The notes beneath the pieces were generated by a model. That model was given only the letters and a program-made list of their open reading frames with translations, was not told where the DNA came from and did no database searches. 64,000 bases of DNA from Leptasterias polaris (lineage: Eukaryota > Echinodermata > Asteroidea > Forcipulatida > Asteriidae), in contig JAZGTN010000073.1 of NCBI GenBank assembly GCA_037783415.1, positions 4,154,001 to 4,218,000 on the forward strand. The letters run 5' to 3'. Shown in pieces: positions 1-12,295 of this stretch (position 1 is its first letter; each line of letters opens with the position of its first letter). A program made the translations under genes and the position numbers.

Positions 1-1800
1 TGTACGTACACTGTCAGTTTAAGCAGTGAGTGAATGCCTTGGGGTTTACACTTTACTTTCAAAATCATTACCCAAATTCTGAGAGGTGAAGGAAATTCTT
101 CTGGGTTTTGAGCCTATTACAGGCAAGTTTTTAATAATTTGTCAAAATCGCTCCAAAGGGCATTAATGGAGATTCCAAAATGGCAACACAGTCAGTCTCA
201 ATACAATCTAAACTTCTTACCACAAAAAAACAAGGGGAGACTTGTAAAACATATTGAACACCAGACATACTACTCAATGGTCAAACACAAGCCAAAGAAA
301 TCGAGAACATATCAACATATTAAGGTGTTCTTACCTTCATCACCGATGTCTCACCCTCAAGGAACAACCAGCCTAAACTTGTTGGAGCCTCTCCCAGTCG
401 GCCGAACCCCTTCCTCAAGGCTCAGCCATGCCCTTGACAAGCCCATGCTGGCCCTATCTGTCTCGGAGACCGACTGAGACCACAGAATGAAGCAACTGCC
501 ATGAACCAACCAGCCCCCTACTTGACGCTGTGCCTCACAGGCCATGAGGTCAGTCTGGTAACTGTGCTACGGTACAGCTGATCAAACGACCAACCGCGAA
601 CCCCGCTCCAGAAATCACAGTTACCAAATAAATCGGATGTTTTTGGAGTCATGGCGTAGCTCCGGCAGACAGCAACTGCTCTCTCAAACGCACTGGCAGA
701 CTGATCAACACCCCAGCAGCTTGTCACAAGCAGCTGCATGGAAGCGAGACAAGGTAATGAAACCAGCAACTGATAAACCCCGATCAACTCTAGTCCAGCC
801 TAATGAGACGTAACAAGCAAAGTCGAAACGGGAGAAGAGCAGAACCGGGCCGTTTTCTCTCCCCCGGAGGCTACCCACGAGTTGGATTGGTAGAACTGGC
901 CAGACAACAGGGGTATAAGCCTCGGAGACCCACGGCATGATCAATATCTCACTACTGGACATCACTGGGAGCCAAGGCTCTATGCTGGGAGAGTGTAGGA
1001 GGGGATTATAATGAATCAATATCGGATGCTCTGGTGGGACAGATGTGCAACCATGTTTTCAAATTTTTACAAATGAATCGTGGTGTCAATTAGGGGGCTC
1101 TGGGCTCGAAGCACTGATTGCACGGGAAAAAGAATCCAAACTTTAAAACATGGCAATCTACTCTTAACTAATTAACTTAACAGATCAATTCACACGAACG
1201 ACAACTTTTTGCCGAGTCCTCACTGATCAATAAGATGAGAAATGTTAAGCTTGATGAGACACATTACTATTAAAGTATATTTTAAATTAATTGCATTTTA
1301 AAGAAGAAAGTGACTTCCGTGGTGGGGGCTGATGGTAATGATGAATTTAAATAAACAAACAGACATTTTTACAATTCTCTTTTGAAAACTTGTCATGTGC
1401 CTGGCAGAAGGATGAAAGGAAAATGTTCCCAGCTAAGGGTTGTAAGTAATTAATGTGTCAAATTGTGTTTTAAGAAAACCGAGTGTGGAAGTTAGATCCT
1501 TGTCCTGCCACTCATAAAGACAATATAGGGACGTAAACCTTAGATAGATATATAGGAATATTTATTTCACTACGGGAAGGTAAAAACATGTCTTTGGAGT
1601 AATTCTTGAAGCGAACACATATACAGTTATGTTTTTTCTTTCCTTTTCTAAAGAAAAAAATCTACATAGCAAGTAGATATACACATGGTGTTACCGCAAA
1701 CCAACATTTTTTAAAGAAGCCGTGTTCATTAGACTGCCTGAATACAAACTGAATACAAACTGAATACATTCATGTATCATTCAAAACCACAGTGGATGAT
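1..1800. other. No supported gene
   Basis: Positions 480-1,020 have higher GC and overlapping open frames of up to 104 codons on the minus strand, without start context, splice borders or recognisable domains. The rest is AT-rich spacer. Confidence 0.5.
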
Positions 1801-1811
1801 GTTACATGTAC

Positions 1812-1998
1812 ATGGGCCCGATTTAATAGACCTGCCTTTCACAAAAAGTAGCGAAGCACAACACTATTATGCTTAGCAGACTAAGGCTACCAGTCACCAG
1901 TCATAATTCCATTACACATGGTATCCTGCTCATTTCTGCTCAACAGGAAATGTTTAAGCAATATTTTTCTGCTTAAGCAGCTCTATGAAATTGGGCCA
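1812..1998. repeat. Inverted-repeat element, 'gcccaatttcat' family
   Basis: It begins TGGGCCCGATTTAATAGA and ends CTGCTTAAGCAGCTCTATG AAATTGGGCC, so the two ends are inverted copies. Further copies lie at 5238-5757, 18056-18262, 36183-36342, 47705-47900 and 62677-62860, with a partial copy at 8635-8900. This is a typical miniature inverted-repeat transposon; no coding capacity. Confidence 0.8.
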
Positions 1999-2310
1999 TG
2001 GTCAGACAGTAGGAGGGTTTGATTCAACAAAACTATTTACTCAATCACAAAGTTTCTTCATTTGCTAAAACCATTAGGCAAACTTAGGTGAAAATTGACC
2101 CCCCCCCCCCCACACCACAACTTGGTGTATTGATTCTTCCTAATGTCAATCAATACAACTGATAATCCGAGTCTTGTGCTGTGGACAGAATTGATCAATG
2201 ACCACAATTAAGATGTGATCAATAACCTTAGAAGGAAGGACATCTGGCTACTTTTCAACCTGAGCTTTACAGCTTTGTTTCTTTCTTGCTGTAGTTCTTT
2301 AATACTGCTT

Positions 2311-2536
2311 TAAGAATAACTCTGTTTATGAACTTCAAGCCGTTAACTTTTTTGGAACTGAAAAATCTGTAATGTGCACAGCCGCAATATTAACCCCTTG
2401 CATAATGCGCAGCACACTTGCTTCAAGAACAATTCTGTTTATGAACGTCAAGCCATTAACTTTTTTTAGAACTGAAAATCTGTAATGTGCACAGCCAAAA
2501 TATTAACCCCTTGCGTAATGCGCAGCGCACTTACAC
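2311..2536. repeat. Two-copy tandem repeat, period about 113
   Basis: TCTGTTTATGAAC recurs at 2321 and 2434, with similar flanks (TGTAATGTGCACAGCC, TTAACCCCTTGC). The segment following it (2508-2645) reappears near 57001-57145, which marks it as part of a dispersed element. Confidence 0.75.
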
Positions 2537-2854
2537 GCGCCTATCCTGTCCGCCATTTTGGGAGTCAAAATGTACAAAAAGGAATTGACTCCCAAAGAGG
2601 TGGAAATGGAAGGCACGCATTGAGCGAAGGTAAGTTCCGCGTTGTAAAACAATTCAACACGTCAGGCCTCTAATTTCATCCTTGAAAGGGCAAGGCCATT
2701 TTTATTTTGAAAAGGGCACTTCTAATGGAAGCTTTTGAAGTCTATGGGAAAGTTTTGAAGGGGGCACCAAGGCCAAGACCAGGGCAACAGAGGCCATCTG
2801 TGGCCTCCGTGTAATTCCAGGCCTGACAAATTCAGTTTTGGGGTTGAGCAAAGA

Positions 2855-2935
2855 AAAGTTGACTAGAGCGGGACTTGGACCTGCGACCTCCAGATTAATG
2901 TGTTGGCACTCTACCAACTGAGAAATCTAGCCCTA
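2855..2935 (-). repeat. tRNA-derived SINE fragment
   Basis: On the minus strand a degenerate A box (TCTCAGTTGGTAGAGTG) is followed by a B box (GGTCCAAGTCC). Related copies lie at 7870-7975 (plus) and 48225-48325 (minus). The stems do not fold as a functional tRNA. Confidence 0.75.
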
Positions 2936-3266
2936 ATGTTTCGGGTCTCCCTGTTTTGTAATATGTATCTTTGTCCAAAGGCAATGTGTCCCTTTAATAT
3001 GTAAAACAGAACTATTTCTACCCAGACAAGTGCACATGTGTTTGGACAACTAAGGTAGGATGCCATAGAAAAGGGGGCACTTATCCAGAAGCTGACTGGA
3101 ATGCATTTAAACCACTGGGTCTGAGAATAAAAACCTTGTTGATCACAGTGACAAACATGTTTATAAACCAGCAGGAATGTTATCAGTGAAGTACCCCAAC
3201 CCAGGCATGCCTGGCCTACCTACTCCGTGCAGCTAAAACCCTGCTCTTTCCCGAATACTGGATATA

Positions 3267-3640
3267 TCATAATGCATTCTGAGTATTTGTGTAATAGGAT
3301 CCTCGGCATTGCATTGCTTCACTTCTATTTCTACTACCTCTATGAATGATTGGACCATGCAAGTAGATACATACGTAATGTACATCTACGGTTTTACGAT
3401 ACAACTTGCACGTTACTGACGCACAGTACACATGTAAATGTTGTGTACAAATCTGTGGGTAGGCATACCTGGAGTTGTGGAGACTTAATACAATGGAACA
3501 AAATTCCCACATGTTTTTCTTTGTTAAACTGGGTCCCCACATGTTTTTCTTTGTTAAGCTGGGTCCCCACAATGTGATTCTTTAGAAAAAGGGAATAACA
3601 GAACAACAATAGGAAGTCCCACAATGGTGTGTGCAAAAGT
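3267..3640 (-). repeat. Dispersed element with 'gtggggac' repeats
   Basis: ACATGTTTTTCTTTGTTAA with GGGTCCCCAC occurs twice in tandem, followed by a tract that is the reverse complement of 35,625-35,760. The partner copy is longer, at 35,137-36,010. Confidence 0.7.
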
Positions 3641-4052
3641 ATGTGTTCTTGCTGCATACAGATCAAGCCACTCCGGCTAGGGCTGCGGCTTGACAACATT
3701 GAAGAATAAGACTTTGGGTGTTCCCGCCGTAGCCACTACTGAAGCCATCAATTCAGATCCTTTATCATAAATGTACAATGCACATGTACATGATAATATA
3801 AAAAAAATTCCCCTACACTGATGTGTGTTTTAGCACTGTATACTCAGTGACAGTGACAATGGTACATAAATAATGTACTGTATGTTCTGTTTTTGTATAG
3901 TTCAGCATAGTACACTGCTTGTTTGTACATGTTGATGTACAGTACATGGGAAACAATGTAATACAAATTGAAACAATAATTTGTTACATGCATTGTTTTA
4001 CAAAGTGATACATAGTTTTACATAAGACTTGTAAGTGATTTCCTCCATCCTG

Positions 4053-4134
4053 TCACCACTTGTTGTACACCAAGTGTTTGCATGGCATGTAATTCCAGCT
4101 CCCAAGTCTTCCAAAGTTGTACTCTCTGTACGAC
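4053..4134 (-). CDS. Small unknown gene, exon 4 and stop
   Basis: Two bases from exon 3 plus the first base here give Gly, then SYREYNFGRLGSWNYMPCKH and LVYNKW to a TGA at 4055-4053. The acceptor at 4135-4136 (TTTTCAAG) is moderate. An alternative AG nine bases further in (after GTCGTACAG) keeps the same frame. The aromatic-rich C-terminus ends in Trp. The 3' UTR continues leftward with no clear AATAAA within 400 bases. Confidence 0.62.
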
Positions 4135-4368
4135 CTTGAAAATGTTGAAAACTTTGGATGGCCCCTAAAAATGATTGTTTTTCAAAAAACTTACTTTGCA
4201 TTAAAATTGTACAACCTTTTATTTTTATTTGTTTAATATACCATCTAGCCTTAATCACCCAGCAATAAGGAAGTTTAGAATCAAATGACAAATGGCACAA
4301 AAAGTAGCAAAATCTTAACCCTCAAAGTTCATGGAAATTACATGCTGTACTGTACAAGTAATGGAAGT

Positions 4369-4746
4369 TTAAAGGCCTGGGTGTAGTTAATGACCATTAA
4401 AAACTTACATGGTAAAGAGCACTGGATATCTGTTCGTATTATAAAACATTGATAGAAACAACCCCCTTTAAAGTAATTTGGAGAAAGTAGTAATTTTTCA
4501 CCAAAAACTTTGAATCTCAGAAAGTCTTCAGGCATGAAGCCATTCTCAGGCATCTGAAAGCACACAATTCTATGCAACATTTGAAAGCACACACAATTCT
4601 ATGCAACACAGGTGTTTTTTTGCTTTCATTATTTTTCTTAAAACTTGGAATGATGACCATTTGAGACAAAATTTTCACAGGTTTGTTATTTTGTAATGTG
4701 TATGTTGGGATACACCAAGTGGGGACCAGTCTTTGACAATTACCAG
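4369..4746 (-). repeat. TTAA-flanked miniature transposon, family 1, diverged copy
   Basis: It shares the order of motifs of the better copies at 26014-26389 and 56473-56857: AAAACATTG, a pair of short hairpins, TTTTCACAGGTTTGTTATTTT and GGGATACACCAAGTG. It starts at a TTAA; the right end is worn. Confidence 0.75.
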
Positions 4747-4856
4747 AAGGAGCGAACGATTTCCCATGTATAGCAGAGCAAAATGCTACACAAAATGTAC
4801 CAGTTGCTACTCAAAAATCATCATTTGCTACTCCGGACGAAATCGTTGCCTGAAAA
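4745..4856. repeat. Short dispersed repeat 'gttgctactcaaaaatca'
   Basis: GCGAACGATTTCCC, AGAGCAAAATGCTACAC and GTTGCTACTCAAAAATCA recur at 47160-47330 and, reverse-oriented, at 44480-44635 and partly 25760-25910. All copies end in (A)CGATTT(C)GTCC-type words. Confidence 0.7.
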
Positions 4857-5237
4857 GTATACAAAAATACATAAATTCCTATAAAATGTCACCTCAGTGA
4901 ATTAAACATGATATTATTTATACCCTGCTTTGGTTGAGCGAGTCAGCTTCCTGTCTCAATCTACATAGTATAAATCAAAGACGACGTATCGTGCCTAGGT
5001 AATGCTACTCCAGGCTATCCTCCGCCGACCCAAAAGATTGTCTGTGCGTTCATGCATGCACAATTCCAGTCCAGCACAACATGCACGGTAAATGTGGTCA
5101 ACTGATGGCGCTCTTCTAAAAGGCGCTAGAAATAGACCTCGGAGAATGCTGCTCGTGTAAATCTGTGCGAGTCTGCTTTGGGGCAGTTTGCGTGTGCTGC
5201 CTTTTTATCTGTATAGCAAATATCAGTTTTTCCCGTC

Positions 5238-5757
5238 TGGGCCCAATTGCTTAACAATTTTCTAATAAGCAGAAATGAGCAGGATACCAGTCATAAATTG
5301 TACATGTGACATGGTTGTTTGGCTGGTAATCTTATTCTGGTGAGCATAATTTTGTTGTTCTAAGCTACTTTTTCAGCTTAACTCTTTCGCTACGGCGAGC
5401 CGCTCACAGCGGCTCACAGAAATGTCTCGTTCCCTACGGAGCTCGTTGACATCAGTGTAGATAATTCAGGGCACACGTCATGGGGATTCCCCGAATTATC
5501 TACACTGACGTCAACGAGCCGCTGTGAGCGGCTTTCCGTAGGGAACGGGACATTTCTGTGAGCCACAGAATTTTTCTTCTTCTGTGAGCCACAGAAAAGA
5601 CACATTTTTGGGGACTTTATTGTGCACTGCTTTACCTTCATTTTCTGTGTTTTTGCTGAATTTCCAGAAATTAATTACGTACAAACGCGCGAAATTCAAA
5701 AATTTAATTCCGGGGCGAAAGAGTTAAGCAGCTCTATTAAATTGGGCCCTGGTTAAA
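5238..5757. repeat. Inverted-repeat element split by a second element
   Basis: Outer ends match the 'gcccaatttcat' family. Its middle is interrupted at TTAA by the element at 5378-5727, and the outer sequence resumes as GCAGCTCTATT AAATTGGGCCC. Confidence 0.8.
5378..5727. mobile_element. TTAA-flanked miniature transposon with long palindrome
   Basis: TTAACTCTTTCGC at the left and GGCGAAAGAGTTAA at the right form inverted ends, with TTAA doubled as in piggyBac-type insertions. Inside, about 75 bases (GAAATGTCTCGTTCCCTACG ...) are repeated in reverse complement (5,420-5,560). No open frame. Confidence 0.8.
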
Positions 5758-6300
5758 GGTAGGGTCATCATCTGGCTTTTGTCATTGTAATGCTGATTTA
5801 TAGGCATACATGTACAAACAAAGTCATCTGTGAAAGCTTCTGGAGGTTCGAATCCCGTCCTAATCAAATGTCTTTGGTCAATCTATTTCAAATTGGTAGC
5901 ATGCTGCATTCAAAGGCTTTGAAAAATCCTGGGAACAAAAAACATTATTAGTGTTACAGCATCATCCCTTCTTTGTTTATTTGAATCCAAACTTTGTGAA
6001 GGAGTGCCCAAACCACCCAGAGGGCAGTATTTCATAGTTACGATCAAAATTAACCTGTCTTGTTTTCGGAAACGATGATAAGAATCTAAAAGGATGTTCT
6101 TTTTCACTTTAATGATTAATTTGTCCTTTGCTAGCTGCGTGGCACTGATGAGAACACTAACAATATTCAAGCCTCCATGGTCCACTGATGTACGCTATCA
6201 ATAATAAACACAAACAGAACAACTGCAGAGAGTGGGTCAGACCATAGAGCAAGGAACAGATTTAAGTAAAGCATCTGCCACCCAAAACATTCCCCTCAAA

Positions 6301-6553
6301 TCCATCAATAAAATCCCATTACAGTCCACCTTGTTCGGCATTCATTCATCTCTAAATTATTCATGTATTCGTAGTCACCTACTTTATAGCAGCAAACTAT
6401 TGGACAAAAAGCTGTCACCTGATCCCTCCATCAATATAAACCCATTACAGTCCACCTCATTCGGCATTCATTCATCTCTAAATTATTCATGTTTTTGTAG
6501 TCACCTACTTTATAGCGGCATACTATTGGACAAGCTGATATCACCTGATCCCT
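6301..6553. repeat. Two-copy tandem repeat, period about 126
   Basis: CCCATTACAGTCCACC recurs at 6315 and 6441 and both copies share CGGCATTCATTCATCTCTAA and GTCACCTACTTTATAGC. Divergence is roughly a tenth by eye. Confidence 0.85.
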
Positions 6554-7627
6554 CTTGGGGGCGGATCCAGGGAGGGGCAGAGCTGCCAACATTTGCATCT
6601 TGCAATCAGGGAGATTTTATACAACAATCAGTAAATATTTAGAATTACATTCAACATAAAAGGGAAGAAGGTTTCCACAATCAGGGAGATTATCAAATTT
6701 GTTCATCAGAACATGGAAAGATTGGTTTATTTTCAATGAACTTTCTGTAGAATCAGGGAGATTTGGCGACTCTGGAGGGGGGTGGGTCAGTCGACGCATA
6801 AGATGTAGTTTTGTTGATCACACGTGGTCTGCAACATCTAGTTGACAAAGTATCGGCAGCGATGACTGTCACCACAGAGATAGCTCTGACCAATGAACAC
6901 ACAGCTAAGCTTTGATTGGTCATCTCGATGAAGTGACAGGTCCAGTGAAAAAATTCACAAATCACGAACCCCGCACAATATGATCAATTAACAAATTCAC
7001 TCATAATGAAGGTAGTTGGGTGTGATTTATCTTTTCCCCCTATCATCATTCATCAGTACATCTGGGATGCATTTTCAAATGGAACATGGCATCAGCATGA
7101 GATATGATCGCTTGGGTGACTTCTTGTCGTTGTAACACTACCAACCATGATGGCAGATGCTTCCACAGCCGATCAACTAAGGCAACTATTTATATACAGA
7201 CAGAGGCGAGAGCCATCGATGACAAAAATGATGAAAATTCCACATTTTGGTAACCACTGGTGTCTGAATTCAGATAAAAGTTTGAAATTTCTCATTCCTA
7301 AATTTATCGTCACAAGAATTTCTCATTCCTAAATTTATCGTCACAAGCTCAGAGTAAGTTACAGGCATGGTGCTTCCTTCTTAGAAGTGCAAGGCAGTTT
7401 TCTGTGGTAAATGGACACCTCGATGAGGGAAATACACTTCTCTACTGTAACATTTCAAGGAGCACGGCAGTTTTAACCAGAAACATGGAGGCATTTGCCT
7501 CCGTTGCCATGTCGTGAAGTATCAGGCCCGAGTTAAAAATCCAGTTTTATCAAGTGTCCTGCTATCGAGTGAAAACAAAACTTCAAAAAAAGAAAAAGGA
7601 ACTGTGAAAATTCCATTGTGGACTTAC

Positions 7628-7728
7628 CCATTGTAGGCTGCCTTGACTGGTATCTGGGAAATCTCTTCCTCGCCCATGTTCATTCCAGGCATAGGGCACT
7701 GACTATTTTTACAATCCAGGCACGGTGT
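7628..7728 (-). CDS. Small unknown gene, exon 3
   Basis: An excellent acceptor (CATTTTCTTTTTAG) and donor (GG/GTAAGT) enclose 101 bases. Reading in phase 0 from exon 2 gives TPCLDCKNSQCPMPGMNMGE, then EEISQIPVKAAYN, with two bases left. The CxxC...C spacing could bind a metal or form disulphides; that is conjecture. Confidence 0.72.
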
Positions 7729-7869
7729 CTAAAAAGAAAATGAAAGAAACACAACATTAACAAGTTTTAGCATATGGGCTGCAATTTGCATCAGAATACT
7801 TGTGCATGGGGGAGAACAGTTGTATGGCTTCTGACTGGCACCCCGAATAAAGATATTGACAAAATAGGG

Positions 7870-7975
7870 AGAACGCCAACATAGGGCTAGATAATTCAGT
7901 TGGCAGAGCGCCGTCACGTTAAACCGGAGGTCGTTGGTTCGAATCTCGCTCAAGTCAAATTTTTCTTTGTTCAAA
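7870..7975 (+). repeat. tRNA-derived SINE fragment
   Basis: A box ATAATTCAGTTGGCAGAG and B box GGTTCGAATCTC are followed by AGTCAAATTTTTCTTTGTTC. It lies just upstream (minus-strand sense) of exon 3 of the small gene. Confidence 0.8.
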
Positions 7976-8416
7976 CCGAAATATAATTGCTACATGTAGG
8001 GCCTACATGATGTAACTTATCCCGCTGAAAAAAAAAAAATTGAGGACAAACCATGTAAGAACTGTGCAGACAGTGCAATTACCAGAAAAGGAAAACTCCA
8101 ACATTTGCTGTCACTGTGTAGGAGCCTGGTTAGCTGAGCAAGTCTTAGTCATGTGTCTGACTCTGGAAGGACAAATCTATCGACACACAATTCACAATTT
8201 TTTCCCGTCAACGGATTGTAAATTCACTCACTAAATATTATTGACTTTGCAAACAAGTAAAACCTGCGTTTAGACAAACTGTACACTCAAGAAATTTTAA
8301 GTATGTAAGTCGATTAACAAGAAGTCATTATAAAAGGTGTAGTCATTTGCGAGGAAACAACACAAAGTTTTCCCGACAGGATAATTCGGAGAGATGTTTT
8401 CAGAGGGTTAACTTAC

Positions 8417-8489
8417 CACTTCAAGGAATATATTCAAGTCTTCAACAATATTGATGGGATGGTAAAATGCCATGGGCAAATATTCTTTC
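8417..8489 (-). CDS. Small unknown gene, exon 2
   Basis: The acceptor TTTTTTACTGCACACAG and donor GTG/GTAAGT border 73 bases. With two bases carried in from exon 1 they read KKEYLPMAFYHPINIVEDLN then IFLEV, ending in phase 0. The sequence has the hydrophobic and charged pattern of a folded protein. Confidence 0.72.
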
Positions 8490-8634
8490 CTGTGTGCAGT
8501 AAAAAATGCCTTCACACCATGTAGTCTCTACCTTCGTAGATGACTCAATTACAAACTGTTCATGTGTATAATGTGTATGTCTGAGACTGCTTGAGTGCCA
8601 AAGAGGTAATTTTGTCCTTCCAACCTAGGTGTGG

Positions 8635-9600
8635 TTGCAGATCTGTGCCCAATTTCATGTCTCTGCTTACTGTCGAATTCTGCGCTAGCAATCACTGTTC
8701 TCCGCTTACCGAGCAAGTGCCAAATTTCTGCGCTAGCTGTGTAAGCGTAGAATGCCTAGTAGCGTGGACTACGCAAGTGCACAAAGCAAAAATTCCATGC
8801 TACCCTGTGAAATACGCTTGACATAAGCGCGGAATTCCCTGCTTCCGTAAGCGCCGATTCTTTGATTACGGTAAGCAGGGCCATGAAATTAGGCCCTGAT
8901 GCTTCACGGGGGCAACATAGTCGAGGCAATTGCCTCCATGCACCTGGTCATTGCCTTGGCGCCCCATGAAATGATCCAATGCAAATTTGTATGTAGTGCC
9001 TTTAAGGGGACATTCAGAATAATCAGTGATTAACAGTAATATTTCTTTTTTTAATTCCACCAAAAATGTCAATTTTTAAATACTGACAGGCTATTCAAAC
9101 CCTTTCCCGTTCGTAAGTGTGGCGTCATTCCACTGTAAGCCATGCCCACTTCACACAAACTGGCTCCACCGATTACCAGAAGCCCGTAGGCATTGCACTA
9201 AAAACCTTTTAAAAATGCAACAGCTGATTTCGGTTTTTACACCCAAGAATTAAGGATAATGTGTTTACACACTGACAATTGTGCATGTATTTTTTAAAAC
9301 TATTTTCTCCCGACTCACACAACAGATTAAGGCCAAAATTTTGCAGGATTGTTATTTCACATCATGGTTAATCACACAAGACATAAACAATGTCTGCGAC
9401 TATTTTGTCAGCTCTACCAACCAACAGACCTTTACTATGGTGCAGCCATCTTGATTTTCTCCCATTCAACTCAATGTAACCAAACAGAGGCTGGAAGCAA
9501 TAATAGTCTGGTTCCTTTTTGTACAATGAGTTTTAGCATCCATTACTGTTACTGGATACAGGGAACATGACCAAGATGGTGGCAGTGTGATATAGGTCAA
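8635..9600. repeat. Intron filled with repeat fragments
   Basis: A worn 'gcccaatttcat' element (8635-8900) is followed by a copy of the family also seen at 30660-30944 and 58290-58530, marked by GCAACAGCTGATTTCGGTTTT, CACACAACAGATTAAG and TATTTTGTCAGCTCT. Confidence 0.65.
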
Positions 9601-9651
9601 TCCTGTGTAACACCTTTAACGCCAGACAGTCTCATATTCCAGTGGACTCAC

Positions 9652-9707
9652 TTCAACCATTCAACCTTCTCAAATGAGATGTCATCCACTGCATACATAG
9701 TGGCCAT
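9652..9707 (-). CDS. Small unknown gene, exon 1 (start codon)
   Basis: On the minus strand an ATG at 9707-9705 (context AATAATGG) follows an in-frame TGA six bases upstream, so translation starts here. It encodes MATMYAVDDISFEKVEWL and leaves two bases at a strong GTGAGT donor (GT at 9651-9650). The exon probably begins at 9734 behind a CATACAG acceptor, which would make an upstream noncoding exon likely. Confidence 0.65.
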
Positions 9708-9734
9708 TATTCACCCAAGCTCATGTCAATACAC

Positions 9735-12295
9735 CTGTATGTTACTTTACTGTCTGTAATTTCATATAGGGTGGTGTTTGGATGCGACCGGCCTTGTACC
9801 CTTCTCTCCCTGTCTGTATGCACGCAAATACGCACATGAATGTTTCATGAGATACATTCAACACGGTAATGGCTAGTGCAAATTTATCAACATTGAAAGA
9901 CAGGTAATTTTATCCACTCCCAAGCCCAAATTCATAGCAACAAAAAGCACTTGAAACTTGCTGAGCACAAAGTAATTTTTGCTAAATACAAACCCAAAAC
10001 ACAATTTAATGTGTACTTTTGTGCCTGGGATGAATTCTTTCCAAGCAGAAATTTGTTAAGCTTTTTATATAAATCACCATGGTTTTATTGCTCCATGATT
10101 TTACAAAGCTCCATGAAACCATTCAATCTCCAAACAAAAAATCAGACGGAAAAAAAACAGTAAAAATTACTCATCTAACTGCAAAGTAATTCTGACCTTC
10201 ATACCACAAAAGCTGTGAAATTGTGGGAACATTTTGGCAGTAAATTTGTTGCCAGCTGTGTGTACACCTAACAAGGGAACACCTACAGAAGTCAAACAAT
10301 GGACATTCCTTGCCCAGTGGTAATCATGACTCATGCATGACAATGGACACAACAGGTGCCTTATTGTGGGTTCCTTTCACAGGTGTAGGTGTAAAACGGC
10401 CACCTTAAAAAAAGAACTTGTTTCTTCTATTTTGATTGACAAAAGATTTCTGCATTTAAGTTGATGGATTGCCCTTCGATTACAGCACACTCTTTGGAAA
10501 CTTGAGAACATAGAATAAGCTGTTACAAACTGCCTACCAACCAAAGGGACAAACATAATGGTATAAATGCAAACAAATAATTAATGATGCAGGGTTAATT
10601 AAAATTAGAATAAACACATACAGGAAGTTCATTGAGCTAGCAACAGAAAGCATATTTTTAAATGTAGGAACTAGGAATGGCAGTGAAGTTAATTTCACCA
10701 GATTTAGCAATAATTATAAATAAATAACAGTAAAAATAGCCCACAGGTACAAGTGAGTAAATAATTACAAGTAACATAGATTTGTATGTGACTGGCCGCC
10801 CAACAAATGAAACCTGAGTCCAAAGTTAAAAGGGAAGTCATGCTGTTAACTTCTTAATTGAAACTACCTCCATGGTATTATTACAGAGAAATGATCACAT
10901 TATTCCATACAATATAGCTAGCTGCTGATGTAATGGATAACAAGTGCTTCACATTTGAAGTTGCTGTTTGCAAAGGGAGGGTCACACTTTGGTAATGAGT
11001 AATGACCCTGAAAATTTGTGCATTTTTATCCATTCAGCCTTCTTGTTATAAATTTAAAGATGGTAAAAGGCACTTTAGAAACATTTCCGTATCGTGCCAC
11101 CACTTTTTCATTCGTTATGAAATAAAATAGTATATAATTTACTCAAATGAGATATTCCTTTTGGTAAAAATGGGTGAAAAAGTGGTGGCAGGATACGGAC
11201 ATTTTTTCCGGCACTTTTTTGAGATTTCGGTGGTGTCCATTATTTTGTGAATGCCGAGGCCAGAGATGCAGTTGGCACCTGTACCATCTGTCAACTTGTA
11301 TGTGTTCCCCATCTTTTCCTTCATTTGACTCTTTTTTTTTTAACTGAACAATTTGCTTGTAGACGCTCAGCTTACCGTTGTTTAACATTATTGTTATTAT
11401 TTATTTGACCAAAACAAGTTACAGAATGAGCAAACAGTTATGTAAAACAACAATTAAAAAAGAAAATGAAAAAAAAAAAAAAAAAAGGATTATAAACAAT
11501 AGAGAAAGCGTAAAGGAAAGTGCAAATGTAAGTAGGGGTCACCACAATAAATCACTACACAAGTGCATGCGCACTTCTACAGAAAATAAGACAATGTGGG
11601 TCAGGGTTCAATCACACAAAATTAAAAAAATACAGAAACTCAACTAAAGACAACATAAAACTAAGAACAGAACACAACAAATACTATATTAAACGGCACC
11701 ACACCTTTATTCAATTTCAAACCTCCTGATTGAAAGAGACACTTGTTGGAAGTTGTTGCTGTGATCAAATTCTAGATATTAATCAAAGAAATCCCCATTC
11801 AACCACCACCTTTTCACAATACAAATGAATAAGACTAAGAGTTTTTACTTCTCAATAAAATAAATCAAATGGGAAGACTTTTTTTTTCAAATCGGACCAA
11901 AAAATCACTTGAAATGAATTGAAGCAAGACACAAAATGATATTTTAACTGGCTACTGCACCAAATTTTTGCTAAACATTACATTTTTAAGACAGACATCA
12001 CATAGCACACAGAAACAAGCTAACATTTCAACATGTAGGTCACTGAGGTGGGTGAAAATTACATAAGCTTGTCACAAATATTTGCAAGAACCGTCTGGTA
12101 AAAAGTCCGGCTGACCGGGAACCTACACCGCGGTGCGGCCTATGCCCACCGTGGCATTCCCAGCCGATGCAAACCCGCATGACTGATTACCGATGGATGG
12201 CCAGCCGGCTGTCCGGTGTCGGTGTCGGTGTCGATGTCAGACAGTTTAAAAGGAAAAGATCGCAAACGAACAACAAAATACCTCTACTTGCTCAC
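9735..12295. other. Probable first intron of the small gene; no other gene seen
   Basis: AT-rich sequence with a poly-A tract near 11470. One exon-like minus-strand stretch at 10197-10282 is discussed among the rejected items. Confidence 0.4.

Larger units (their letters stand above)
4053..9734 (-). other. Gene model: 103-residue protein of unknown function
   Basis: Four coding exons of 56, 73, 101 and 82 bases join to 312 bases with an ATG, a stop and three agreeing phases. The product has no signal peptide or obvious membrane segment. It is rich in Tyr, Trp, Met, Pro and Cys; small ciliary or sperm microtubule inner proteins share such composition, but I cannot match it to one. Introns (3.5 kb, 0.7 kb, 1.2 kb) hold SINE and miniature transposon copies. 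I do not recognise the family. Confidence 0.68.

Noticed and set aside
518..1019. Overlapping minus-strand frames of 89 and 104 codons
   Set aside because: They overlap each other in different frames, lack splice context and show no domain; likely chance in a GC-richer patch.
6753..6965. Minus-strand 70-codon frame
   Set aside because: No exon borders or recognisable motif; composition resembles spacer.
10197..10282. Minus-strand exon-like stretch reading VPLLGVHTAGNKFTAKMFPQ
   Set aside because: It has an acceptor and a GTCAGA donor, but two frames are open and neither leaves the phase needed to join 9734 or 8489; joining gives a stop at once.
11139..11647. Frames through the poly-A and poly-T tracts
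   Set aside because: Lysine- or asparagine-rich translation of low-complexity DNA.
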